A stretch of DNA of 64,000 nucleotides from Acestrorhynchus altus (lineage: Eukaryota > Chordata > Actinopteri > Characiformes > Acestrorhynchidae). Numbering within the stretch: position 1 is the stretch's first letter; every line of letters starts with the position of its first letter. The stretch is taken from NCBI GenBank assembly GCA_034509495.1, contig CM067524.1:17258498-17322497 (forward strand), given 5' to 3'. Positions 45,707-58,090 of the stretch are shown piece after piece. Below the pieces are notes generated by a model. That model saw nothing but the letters and a program-made list of their open reading frames with translations, did no database searches and was not told the DNA's origin. The position numbers and the translations under genes are program-made.

Positions 45707-48700
45707 AGTTTAGCTTGTAAGACCCCATGGTGACATATGTATCACATACTCTTTGAAGGGTGTGGAATGTGCCTTACAGTGCTTTGATCATCACTAATGA
45801 ATAAAGTGATGGACTGAGAGGTGGTGCCACCATGTTCCTGCTGGCACTTATGTTTTGGTGGCAAATGCTGTATTTGTATGTGAGTCTCTGGGTTCTGTTT
45901 GGTGTCTCAGTCATATGGCCCCAACCTATCCCCAGGCTGGTGTCACAATTCACTGAGCATCCTGGATGCGTCACAGGACAGTTTGTGAACACGTGTGAAC
46001 ATGTGGCCTCATTTACAAAATACTGGTGTGCTTGGTCAGTGCTTGAGACATAGCCAGCTCATTTTAAAAATGCATTTGTGTTTCTTAATGTCTGTTTCCG
46101 ACACATTTAACTATTCAGACACTAAAATTTCATATTACAAGTACAAACTGGATTTTAACCATAAAATATTTACTGAAGAAATCATTTGATCTCTTCACAG
46201 TAAGAAAAAACCCCCACCAATGAGCTTCTCAATTCATTTAACTGATTCAGTTATTTTCATTGATATTCAAAACTGGGTCTGGGCTCTTTGATTCTGAGGA
46301 ACAATCAGGTGCAACTTTTTCTCTACAAAATTAAAGTTGCTTTTCAACTTTTCTCTAATTATCTCCCCAGTTTTCTTGATTTCCCACCGCTTGTTGAATC
46401 CCCTCTGTTTCATGCCACTGAATAAGAGAACATGTTTCCTCTGAGACTATAGATAATAGCGAATGCACTTTTGAGGAGATCACTGACTTGCAAAACAAAG
46501 TAGGTCTTACATTAGTCAGCCTTCTGTTGACTGCCAAAGGACTTCATTTGTTTGTGCTTAGACTCCCTGACATTACTAGGAATCACACTCTGGTCCCAGT
46601 AATAAAAATATAGAACTTATAGAACTGAATAAATCTGGATTATTAATACTTTATGTGGCAGCACAACACATTGTTTTTCTTTTCATCTAACCAGTTGCAT
46701 GACTACTTTCTTACTTTAACATAAACAAACTGTTATTTCTGTAATTTCCCTGACTCCTCAATAAGATAAAAGAAACAGAAACAGAAAGTTATTTTATGCA
46801 GCATTTCTGCCTTTCAGTTTTCCTGGGCTGTCAGATAAGGCTCCATTTTATTATTGGTGTTGATCAGTTGGTAACGACACGAATCAAACATAACTTTCAT
46901 GTTCTATTACTAAAGTTTTTAGCTTATGCTTTAAACACACTTAGCTGATTAACACTGAGAGCCCCTGCATAAGCTGCTTTTAAACTGGCTTCAGAAATAG
47001 GCCTACTAACTTCAATTTCCAGTATTATTAGATTGCTTGCCAGGCTAACCACAGTTGCCCCTATTACCTTCAAGGACACTTGACCCCTATTTCCCATTTG
47101 CCCAATAAACGATGCAGCATTTGTTACATCATGTCACACAAACCTATAAAATGAAGGGGGAAGTAGTTTCAGTGAAGGAAGGGTTTCTCATTTTAAGGAA
47201 CAGAAATGTTCAAACAGATTGCTAAGTGTATATTAATGTACCTGTTTTCTAATTTAATATGATTTCTTATACTTTGGTCAAGGTTCGATTTCAAAATGGT
47301 CTTGATTCTACAGTGTTTGAGTACTATACTACACAATGCACAGTTCAGTTGGACTCAGGTTGGGTTACATATATCAATCTTTGAACCAAATATGCCCCAG
47401 AAGATCATTTAATGCTTTATTTATAGAAAGGCATCCTCAGGTAGGATCGGATCTCTTAAAAATCTGATTGCTATGTTCCTCACTGCCATGAGCAATGTGT
47501 ATTAAAACACAAAGGGTATCTTTTTCAAAGTTTTCTGAATAAGACATTTCTTCCAGTTTACCATTGTTTTCTTGGGATCCTTACGGGGACAATGGTATCC
47601 ATCATTATAAGAGCAGAACTGTGACCAAGTTTAAATGCACATTATGAATCTGACATAAACTTTCTGTTAGGACTTTTGTTGAGAACAAATTTCGAGATCA
47701 TTCTTAGGAAGTTTTTCTTGCTTTGTGCATTTCACAGCGGCACTGTGAAAAATAACTAGCCTGACAGGAAGACCTGCAAAGTGGGCTACTGATTTAAACC
47801 TCAGAGGAATCTCACCTTAAGAATAAAGTCAGCCTACTTTCACATTCCATTACATTGTTCAGGTTTTTTATTCAGACCTGATCTTTCTAACTTTATGGTT
47901 CACGTTTGTGTGGGATAAGTGCTGCATATCAATCTTAACATCAATAGTATCATTTGAATAAACGTCAAAATAATGTTGAATCCCAAATGACCCAGCAGAT
48001 GTAACTATAACGTGTTGATTGAGTTTGAATGTCTGGAATGATGTATTCTATTAAGTTAAAAATTAACATTCCCCAACACTGGAAATGAGACTTTCCAAAT
48101 AGTTTTATGCTAATCATAACATTTGACATTGGAGTGTGATGTTTGACAACCTACATATAGTTATTTTTGTGAGCAACATCACATGCTTCCTTCCCTTTAA
48201 GCCAGGAGTAGTTGAGCTATTGATTGAACCTGAAGCAGGGAACGGGTGAGTGAAGGGTTTTGGTATGGCGCCTTATCGCTGCCGCTGGCAGTGTGTGACT
48301 CGCCTCTCCTGCTGCCAATAGTACAGTGTGACAGTGTGTGTATTAGCACATTGCATCTGGCTGCTTCAGACACATTGCCAGCCAAAGGCCTTCAATTCAT
48401 AGGGCTCATAATGTATCAAAACATTACTTTTACAAGGTTCCCATATGTATGAAATCAGTCTGCAGATATACATGAATAAGTGTAGAGAATGATAATCCTC
48501 ATTACTGTCATTCATAATTACTTATAACAAAGCCTGATATGTTTATGTAGATTACCATTATGTGTGATAGTATAGTATTCAAAAGGTTTGTAATTGGTTT
48601 CTAAAAGGAAAAATCTTTACTTTATGTCTAGACTCTGATTCTACATTTGTTTGCATTTTATTTTTCCAACTGATGTCCACGTATAACATTACTGTAATGT

Positions 48701-49777
48701 TATGTACCAAATGTATGTATTCGGTTTTGCGTGATTATCTCTCAACCTTTAAGCCATTAAATGACAGAATGTGTCTGGAGAACCGATTTATGTAAATGAG
48801 CTCTGTGCTGATTGGCTGCTCTCATTGTTCAAAAAAGAGTCAAGGCTGAAATACTGTTTGTAACTTAAAGCAGCATCATGCAAAATTGATATTTCTTGTT
48901 CCTGTGTCAAGTCATTTCAGGACATTTCTTTTGGAAATTGTGACACAATGTTATAATGTTATGAAAAACTACCAAATTCATAATATGGCAAAAAGTGAAA
49001 GCATAAAAAACCCTAGTGGTTTGGTCTGCATCTACCTCTGCTTAAATACAGATATTTGGAGCACTCAACAGATCCAGATCCAGATGGTAGCATTTCATTT
49101 CACTTTATTACTTACTAAATTCAGTTTTTTCCTGGTATGAGACTTTCATATGACAAAAGCTCCTCAACAGCATCAATCCTAAGACTTTTGTTTGTCCTCT
49201 TTGTTTTTACGAGTGTAGGTTGTAAGGTGTGTCTGACTGTGAGAGGGATCAGTTTAGGTTTATCCATTTGAGATAGAATTAGATCATCTTATGCTGATTG
49301 AAACAACCAAACTGCACTCTGATCATCTTTTTTCTTCATCTCTTTTGTCTCCTTTTACAAATTTGCATGTATGTCCCCATTACTCATAAGTTTTTCTGCC
49401 TGTCAGTTGTTGGTTTCTTTGTCAAATGATCTTAACCTCCAGTTCTAGCCAGGTTTCACAGTCGACAGCCTTAACAAACTCTTCTCCCAGCCTGACGGTG
49501 CAGCATCATCCAAAATAAAACTCTTCCCCAAAGCGCAATTGGGGATGGCAGCCATGACTAAGCTCACACTCCCCCGTAATTGTGGCGGAGTCTAAATTAA
49601 GAAGAAAAAACCTGCCCTGCAGTAGCTGGAGTCTCCTATTTATAGTGGACTGAAGCTTTTCATTTAGATGCAACATGTGTGGGCCTCTCTCTTTCTCTCT
49701 TGGTCTCTTTACCTTTCTCTTCCTCTCCACCTTTCTCTACCAGTGACTTATGTATTTGTATGCATGTACTAGTGCTA
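45707..49777. other. Long non-coding stretch, no gene recognised
   Basis: 48190-48420 is balanced in composition. 48780-48820 (TTTATGTAAATGAGCTCTGT, GATTGGCTG) resembles a dispersed fish repeat containing an inverted-CCAAT word. The rest is AT-rich with only short open frames. Confidence 0.45.
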
Positions 49778-49843
49778 CCCCCCCCCCCCCCCAAAAAAAA
49801 AAAAACCCAAAAAAAACAAAAACAAAAAACAAAAAAAAACAAC
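49778..49843. repeat. C run followed by A-rich run
   Basis: About 15 C, then about 50 bases of A with single C interruptions. Confidence 0.95.
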
Positions 49844-50819
49844 AATTATTGTGAAAACATTTATCCATGCTTATAATTGTCATTTTATGTTTATTACATG
49901 TAAAGTTATATATTTATAGCAACCATTTTATCCATTGTTTAGAATACTTCATATTGTCATGGCCTCGAAATCCAATAATGGATACATGAATATTTATAAA
50001 TATAATTAAAGAATCTCATTAATGGATCTTGAGTCAGATTTGTATTTGGATAAAGTTTAAATCCACATCCAATTGGTGAGTTAATTCATCTGATTAGCAT
50101 GAATTAGAGTGATGAAAGATTTATTTGTGTATGGTTACAAAATTCAGTAAATTGAGTAAAGAGCAGCTATTTTTGTAGTGTAGCTAAGCACTACAAAATG
50201 AATGCACTCTTCAAACATTCAGAATTTTTTGAATGAAGTATCAGTTTAATATATTGATAAAATCTACTTTAATATGTATTTAAGATATCAAATATATTCA
50301 CACTCAACACTTCATATACTAAAGTATATATGCCAGAGTTGGTAGTATGACATGTTTGACACTAATTGGCAGTGATATGGTTTTACACAGTTTTACAATC
50401 ATCTCAATTAAGTAGTCTCTACACAAACAGACAGAAGCAGAGGTGTAACTGGACAAATATGTATAACTTATTTACACAATAGCTGTGGTTTTGTTCAAAA
50501 TTTCTAGCTGCTGCAGGCTCGCTGGCATGTATAGCAGCCCGTATCCACTGAAAACAGGCGATATAGAGTATCCCGCCTTTCATTTTTTGTTGATTTTTCT
50601 AATGGTAATACACATCCCATCTCATTGTAAACACACCGCTCTAAAAGTGGCCAGTACCCTATGGACGTACTTGATTTGAGACCCATGGTGTATATTATGG
50701 AGCCACTGTATTTGGCAAAGAACCGAACTGTCAGCCATTCACATATACATTCACATAAGCAGGTTTCATATAAATGATCAGAATGTGTGAAGATGTTCCT
50801 GTGTGGCAGTAGATACAGT
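49844..50819. other. AT-rich DNA, nothing recognised until 50480
   Basis: From about 50480 the composition becomes more balanced. No exon is supported. Confidence 0.45.
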
Positions 50820-51460
50820 ACCTGAATTGAGCGATGAAATGAGCTCCGGCTTCTCCCACTCTCCTTGCCTTATTTACGCCTGTACACTTGTTCCACCTTC
50901 CACCGCAGTAGCTCATCACCACGCTGACGGCCCGTGATCTAATCACCAATGATCATTTACGAGTAGCAAGCGTGGCCATAAATATTTAAATGAGCCATCT
51001 TTTGTCACGCCGCTAAGAAGTTGGTGATTTGTTCCTCGCTTCCCACCCCTCATACACTGCGTGAGTGCCTGGTGGTCTCACAATTCATGGCCTCCAATCT
51101 GCAGAGCCCATTTTCGACAAAGCACTCCATTTACCGGTGTACATTTAGCACACCGCATTACGATATACCCCATCCTTCGCCTCCGGCTTATGCGCTCAAT
51201 CATCAACATCGGTGTCAGTTAAATAGTTGTTTTATGGTGATCTTAATTGAACTGCTTCCACCACACAACAATTTAGAGCCCTATTCATCCATTACAGGAG
51301 AGTATGCGGGGATCGTCGCAGAATATATGCCTACAAATCAGAACAAACTGTGTACGGGGAGTCTCCACCGCGAGCTGAGTGTCATCGTTACTGAGCTTGA
51401 TCATTTTAATCAGTCACTGACATTGTGCTGTATCTCCAGCCATGTGTGGTAAATGTCTTG
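50820..51460. promoter_or_regulatory. Candidate conserved non-coding element or enhancer
   Basis: About 640 bases without simple repeats or known element words, with scattered CpG (for example TCACGCCGCTAAGAAGTTGG, TCGTCGCAGAATATATGCC) and mixed composition. A 143-codon frame (51021-51452) is open, with no splice sites or domain pattern. This texture is typical of conserved developmental enhancers in vertebrate gene deserts, but conservation cannot be tested here. Confidence 0.35.
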
Positions 51461-52060
51461 CTGTGTAGGCTTAGTGCAGTTCTGTCATGGTACTGTCCAT
51501 TGCCTGTGTAATTTCTAGATGAGGGCCTGTAACTCATTACTTTGTTTTCTTTTTCTTCTTTATTGAGTGTATCTGTCTTCATCTAGTGTATCTAATCATG
51601 TGGCAGGCATAACCCTGATGGTTAAGGCAGGAATCAGATTGATACTGGGCCAGGCTAGTCCAAATCAGCCTTGATTATTTACCAAAGCTTTGCAGTTGGG
51701 ATGGGCTCATTAGACAGGACAAATTTTTCATGTTTAGTTGTGACACACACCAAATAACTGGCACAAACCTTTTGATGTCTTCTTCCCCATCTCTCTTTGC
51801 ACACCGCTGAAAGCCAGAGAAGGCACATAACAAATTAAACGTGAAAAAAAGCCCTCAAATTTAGACAGGGACCGATACTTTTCCCAGACACTGTACTTTA
51901 ACAAGTTTGCTGCAGTTCAGCATTTTATCCTCATTTTCTGCCACTTCTTTTGCTGACAAGCAATAAGTGATAGTAGTAATAGCCTTTTTATTTCATTGTC
52001 CCTTTAATTCCTTCTTTATCTCTGGAGCTTATTAAAGCCTTTTCTGACTCACTGTCAAGA
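51461..52060. other. Non-coding stretch
   Basis: 51600-51720 (CATAACCCTGATGGTTAAGG) is unique-looking. A word like GGACCGATACTTTTCCCAGA near 51870 may be an old transposon end. No exon. Confidence 0.4.
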
Positions 52061-52480
52061 ACTAAAACAAACAAGGTATGCTGGACCTGATGGAGAGGTC
52101 CAATTTGGGCCCATCTTAATGGAATCTATAATAAGTGTTGGGCTCGGCCACGGTGGAACGCAACTGTATCTCTTGATAACGCTCCAAGCTCAGAGCAGTC
52201 GTGACACACTCTGATGTATCTGCTCTGATGGGGTCTGACTTTGCTTTGAGACTTGAGGATGGAAAAGTGGGGCAAGAGAATTAAAGACTTGGTTTTGTCC
52301 ACTCTCGTGCAAATGTGAGGCCCATCTGCTGTCCAGTATCATAAATCAACTGCAAAATGTAAACCTGCATCATTAACCACCATGCCTTCGTGTAGCCCAT
52401 CTAGATTTCCTTAAATTCCTTATCATGGAAAATCATTTTTCCCTGTTTCTTTGTGAAAGAAGAATTGCGTTGGAGATGTG
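52061..52480. promoter_or_regulatory. Candidate conserved non-coding element
   Basis: Non-repetitive and balanced, for example GGGCTCGGCCACGGTGGAAC, TGATAACGCTCCAAGCTCAG and GATGGGGTCTGACTTTGCTT. No open frame of note. The assignment rests only on texture and isolation in a gene-poor region. Confidence 0.3.
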
Positions 52481-55400
52481 TGTTTTGAACCATACCATTC
52501 AATTCCCAGTTCATGCAATCGGAATAGGGAAACAGCTTCGTGATTTTGTGATGTCAACAGTTCAGACCCACACAATCATTACATGAAATAAGTATTTCAG
52601 CTTGGGCAAGTCACTATAATGGGTTACTAATGAGAACAGAGGTCATTAGTTTTCAAGGCACAATAACACAAAGAGTTGGATTTCTTTCCAAGGGATAAAG
52701 AGAGGCTGAAAATGGCATTGAAAAAATGTACTACAAATGTAAACCTTAGTGGGAGCTGAGAGCAGGGGCAGAGCAGTGTGAGGCGGCAGAAAAAAAAAAG
52801 GTTTAAATAAACTGAAACACAACATTATTTGAAAACTTTAAACCTTTAAAAAAGATTTCACTTCAGCTGCTCTGTCTACATCCTGATTTTGATATCAATA
52901 TCAATATCAATATTTCACCCAGCCCTAACGACACAATATACTTCTCTGATCATATTGTGAATATCATCTGAGCTTAAATAACACCAGCCAACTACACATT
53001 TCAGAACAAAGGGCGTAACTAGTCCTGTTTAATTGGATGAAGTGCAGCAATTTTTGAAGAAAAAACGCTCACCCACTGTAGGATATTATATTTTGGTACA
53101 TTTTCTCTGTGTCAAAATATTGCAAATGTATTATAATGTATTTAAATACTGTGATATTTGTTGTGACAATGACTGTCACTGCAGAGTCATGTGTAAAAAT
53201 AACGTCTGCTATTTCCACTGTTTGACTAACCTGCTCATTTCTCCTTCTGCTAGTCCTCAGTGACAGTACAATACTTTAAGGCATTTTCCTTGTATTTCCC
53301 TCTATACATCTGAGTAAACTAACTTTAATTTCACGGGCACCTGTTCCGCCGTGTTTGGATGGAAGAAAGCGCCAGACGAGAGAGCTTATATAATCACTAG
53401 GGTCCAGCCAGAAACTCTTAGGAAGCAGAAAATGCTGCACACAAGCTTATTCTCGCAAGGTCTAGGTCTTGATTGCGTGTGTGTGTGTGTGGTGTAATAC
53501 GTAGTATTCACTCTACACAGGCTGGCGAACAGAAGAGGTCAGTGAGTCGGTCATTTCAAGTGGCTATTCACCACCCTGGGTTGTTTAATGTACAGACATA
53601 GACCAAGTGATAAAGCAAATAGAAGTACAGCCTTATACTAGCTGGCCAATTTACTTTCTTGCTCTCCAGGGACAGCGTGAATGGAGAATGGCAAAGGGTG
53701 TGTGTGAGTGTGTGGGTTTCTGTGTGCATAGAGAGAGTCAGAAAGCCCCTGCAAGATAAAAAAAAGGGAAAAGAAAGTGAGTTCCCCATGCTGTGCCCAC
53801 AAATGTGTTGTTTTGTAGGTACTGATATTAGAGTGGAGAAGCTTTACCAAATGGTGGCTAAAGTGCAAAAAAAAATGTATTCAGCTTAATGAGAAATAAA
53901 TGAGAATACAATGAAATGCTGAACACCTCTGCATTTTATTACATTTAATAATGTAATTTTCATTTAAAGGTACTGTATAGTGTGTGCATTGCATCATTGA
54001 TATAGATATATTGATAATGGCAGCATTTTTGAGAAAAATAGCAGCACTTAATTTGGCCGTTTGATTACCAATTGGACTACCAGTGATGTGTCCTCATTTC
54101 AGTTTTGACTGTGGTTGCAATGGAGCAAGGGAGCTTTTCCAGCAGGAATGTTGGCTCCAGAGCCCGAATGAGTTTAACTTTCCACTTGTTCTCGAATAAA
54201 ACCCACGTTCCCACCCACAGGGATGAGCCTCACAGACAGTCTGAGCATAAACGACTGACTGGCCAAAACAAATGGTCGGTACACACATACACCTTACAAG
54301 CTACAATCTATGACCTTTCCAGAACTCTGTAGATATGAATAATGAAGTGATTCTACTGCAGTTATTTTGTAAAAGGCATTCAAACCCCCACCCCCTAATT
54401 GTCATTGGGGTTTGTGTTAAAATGTTTGGTCGTTGTGCTCTGGATTTTAGGTTTGATGGGATGTTACCATAGCTACGTATTTTATTTCTGCTGTGTGGGG
54501 AATAGCATAATTACAACAGATCATGTTTTAATAACTGAGATCATTACACGTTTAAATAGACACTGGGATTTCTTAAGAAGTTGAACTACTGACTGTAAAA
54601 ATGCCACCTGTTTACTTTCTCTCAGGCTGGAGTTCACATTTAAAATCTCTGCTCTTCACTGTGTAAACCTTTGTTTACATCTTGCTGTGCTGCAGCATTT
54701 GAAGACTTAGTGTTTGTTGTTGACAAAATGAAAGGAATATGAAGTAAAAATTAAATGCTTCGATTATTTTGAAAATCAGATTAGATCAGATTAGTTTGAT
54801 TAGATTAGTCCACTACTTGATAAAATAGTTGATAGATTAATTGATTGAAAAATATTTGTTAGTGGAAGCCATACTCATTATTGAATCTCATAAAACATGA
54901 CATAACTATACAGGGTAAAAAAAAAATGGGTGTTTATAATAAAGAAAATGCCTTTACAACCTTTAAATGGAAGTCATTGTGCATTGTTGTTGTGAAGATC
55001 AACTTTTACAGTTTCAGTATGTAAAAAATGTAAAAACCAGTGTGGAAAATGTTGGACAGCAGTGTTATACTTTTTGCATGAAGCTTATAGCTTCTGTGTG
55101 CATGGGAATCTAGTGGCTTCCTTTGCTTAAAGTCTTTTGAGTACTCTCTGCTGACTCATCAAGACCTCATCAGTTGATTCAACATTTTAAAACCTTTAAA
55201 CGTATGATTTTTCAAGATGAATGCTGGAAATGTTAGCGAAGGGGACTTGAGAAACATCAGAAACACATCCAATTAGAGCATAAACTAAATACGTAGTTCA
55301 AATGGCTGGAAAGACAGTCAGAGGCCCGTATATGTACAAAGACTTCACATAAATGTTATGCTGAAGATGTTATGTAATGTTTAAATGAACGTATTCGGAG

Positions 55401-55504
55401 TTCTGTATGATTCTGAATGTTGTTTTTGGTATGTTGCTGTGTGGGGAGCAGGACTATCGCTGAGGATGAGATCAGACTGCGGAGGATTGGGTCAGGATTG
55501 GGCT
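52481..55504. other. Non-coding stretch, no gene recognised
   Basis: A GATATCAATATCAATATCAA tract and CACCCAGCCCTAA at 52890-52927 resemble the end of a hAT-type MITE. A TG run lies at 53478-53491. 53330-53420 and 54100-54320 are balanced. No exon. Confidence 0.45.
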
Positions 55505-56684
55505 TAAACAGCTGTGTTTTTTTTTTACCATTAATGTTTACGTTCAGTAACTGGTATTACTGAAGTGCTGGGTTTGTACTGTCTCAGAGCATATAAAGCA
55601 TGTACTGATTGCATCATGATTACGGCATGCATTCCCTGTGCCATTGTTCCCACAAGCGTCTGCAATGTCACAACATTTACTTCTGTCCAGTGTTGCATTC
55701 ATTTTTCCAGAAGATATTCTCCAGAGTCTTCTCCAGCACATGATTCTCAATGGGGGTCAGGTCTGGGCTTTCTGGTGGCCAGTCTTTATGTGAAAATGAT
55801 GCCTCATGCTCTCTGAACCATTCTTTCACAATTTAAGCCCGATGAATCTCAGCATTGTCATCTTGGAATACGCTCTTGCCATCAGGGAAGAAAAATCCAT
55901 TGATTGAATAACCTCGTGATTCAGTATATTCAGGTAGTCATCTGAACTCATTCGTTGGGCACATAATGTCGCTGAACCTAGACCTGACCAACTGCAGCAA
56001 ACCCTGAACATAGCGCTGCCCCCACAGGCTTGTGCAGTAGGCACTAGGCATGATGGGTGCATCACTTCAGCTGCCTCTTTTATTACCCTGATGTGCCCAT
56101 CAATCTGGAACTGGGTAAATCTGGACCACATGACCTTCTTCCATTGCTCTAGAGTCCAATCTTTATGCTCCCTAGCAAATTGAAGCTGTTTTTGCAGGTT
56201 AGCCTCACTTATAAGTGGTTTTCTTAAGGTTACACAGTTCCCTTCACATTGTGTGTGTGTAAATGCTCTTTCGTTCACTATTAAACATATCCCTGAATTC
56301 TACTGTTGTTTTTCTACAAATTTCACCAAATGATCATTCAGGATTTTTTTCGGACCTAGTTCCTTCCTCTGAGATGCAGTTTCCCCACTGTCCTTCCACT
56401 TTTTAATAATGCGCTGGACAGTTCTTAACCCGACTTTAGATGTTTTACCTCTTAGATGTTTTCTCTGCTTGATGCAAGCCAACAATTTGAAGCTCCAGAA
56501 ACATCTTTTCCAAGACCACAGGATGTTTCTTTTGACATGGTTGTTTTACAAATGAGAAGCTACTCACTGCATCAGTTAAAGTTAAATAACTTGTTGCCAC
56601 CTGAAACAATCACCCATCCAGCAATTATCCAATGGGCGGCTCTTGCCTGTTTGTTTAGTTAAATGCAGTTTTGGCCAGACAGTG
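55505..56684 (-). mobile_element. Near full-length but dead Tc1-like transposon
   Basis: The right end CAGTTTTGGCCAGACAGTG is followed by TA and is the terminal inverted repeat of a common fish Tc1 family. The left inverted repeat is degraded near 55505. About 1.2 kb remain, including nearly the whole transposase on the minus strand. It is the best preserved transposon in the window. Confidence 0.88.
55590..56485 (-). pseudogene. Tc1 transposase pseudogene
   Basis: Read on the minus strand in order: the N-terminal helix-turn-helix part (KTSKVGLRTVQRIIKKWKDS); the start of the catalytic domain (DWTLEQWKKVMWSRFTQF), where the usual WSDESRF has lost two residues including the first catalytic Asp; VMHPSCLVPTAQACGG; YLNILNHEVIQSMDF. 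A frameshift follows at about 55890. In the new frame come VFQDDNAEIHRA (second Asp present), a stop, then DWPPESPDLTPIEN (third acidic residue present). At least one stop before 56278 also breaks it. Confidence 0.85.
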
Positions 56685-56820
56685 TATGAAAATATGCAGG
56701 CCAGCCAGGTATGCAGAATTTTTTATGAGTAGCCTTTGATTAACTCATATACAGAATGAGCATGGTCTGTTCCCATGGTTCTCAAAGTTGAATCTGTGGA
56801 GTCTAGGGTTGCGTCACATA

Positions 56821-56822
<2 letters not shown>
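56685..56822. other. Short spacer
   Basis: Nothing recognised between the Tc1 end and the GT array. Confidence 0.5.

Positions 56823-56881
<59 letters not shown>
56823..56881. repeat. (GT)n microsatellite
   Basis: About 29 uninterrupted GT units. Confidence 0.97.
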
Positions 56882-56882
<1 letters not shown>

Positions 56883-56884
56883 TT

Positions 56885-57235
56885 TGTAGTTAGAGGCCAG
56901 GCATCAGTGCAAGTTTATTAAATAACCAACCAAACATCAGCATAAACACAGATACAAAATATAGAACTCTTCACAGACATGGAACAAATCAAGCAGCAGA
57001 ACCGAAAATGTGAGGATGCGATACACACAACAGCAAGATGAACAACGAAACACAGGGACTACATGAACAAAAACAAGACACTTGGGGAAGATAACAAGTG
57101 GGCATGGCTACAAAGGAAGCGCAGGTGCTAGGGAGGAATAAAAAAACAAATACAGTGCATATGGCAGACCAAAGACAAACACTGACAGTCCACAAGAGGC
57201 AGACATGAGGGAATGACGGAGCTACACATTACACA
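56885..57235. repeat. T-poor dispersed repeat, copy 4
   Basis: A, C and G rich with few T on the + strand: AACACAGGGACTACATGAAC, AAAACAAGACACTTGGGGAA, GGCAGACATGAGGGAATGAC. It resembles the blocks at 20.7, 31.8 and 33.9 kb. Class unknown. Confidence 0.5.
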
Positions 57236-58090
57236 CACGTCTGCCATGCCACTGCACTCATCATTCTGTAAATCAACTGAATTTACAGACAGTGATGACC
57301 ACATCCAGTCTGGTTGTACTGAGAGCAGGGATAGTAAATCACTGTAATCTCTTTAATCTCTGAGTTCCAGAAAACATGTCCTTTACTCTAGGCAAGCTAC
57401 ATCTGCTTGGTCAGATGTAGACTACTGATGATGTTGCTTTTCATATCGTTTATTCAAAGATAGAAGGGTATTTGTAGCCTGTGTCTTCATGTTGTCCGCT
57501 TTAGAACATAAAAGCATTGCGAGATGCATGCAGCACCTAACCTTTGCAATGCGGTATTTTGGTGTGCACTTGATCCATAATGTTTGAGATGTGCTACCCA
57601 TGAATTTGTGCTACTTGTGCATTTGATGACGCATGATTTTTTTTATGTTTACCTGTGCTTTTCCTGACAGTTCTGTTTTCCTCCATATAGAATACTGTAT
57701 TTGACAGTCAAAACAGGTATACAGTCTGTTCCACAGGTACATCCTCATGCAAGAAAAAGACATTTTGAGAGAGACAGGGAGAGTGGTTCAGTCATTGTTC
57801 TGTAATTAGATGACAGACTCTCTGTCTGTGCTCAAGTCTTTCACGTGCATTTTACACAAGTGAACCAATTGGGCTGACTGCCATGCTACGAGGAAATTTG
57901 ATGCTACCAGTATTTTTCCCCCATACAGTGTTATGTCTTGAAAACACGCTTTGTGTATGTGTGCACATAGAACACCAGTTTGAGCGTTTAGGCGCTTCAG
58001 TAACGAACAAGATGAAACGATGATAAATTTTGCCGATCAGGACTTTTTCCAATTTGATTAAAGTGGCGGCAGCTAAAATGACAGACAATG
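57236..58090. other. Non-coding stretch, no gene recognised
   Basis: Unique-looking, moderately balanced from 57700. No exon is supported. Confidence 0.45.

Noticed and set aside
51021..51452. 143-codon open frame on the plus strand
   Set aside because: No ATG-led coding pattern, domain, splice sites or composition of a gene; more likely a stop-poor non-coding block.
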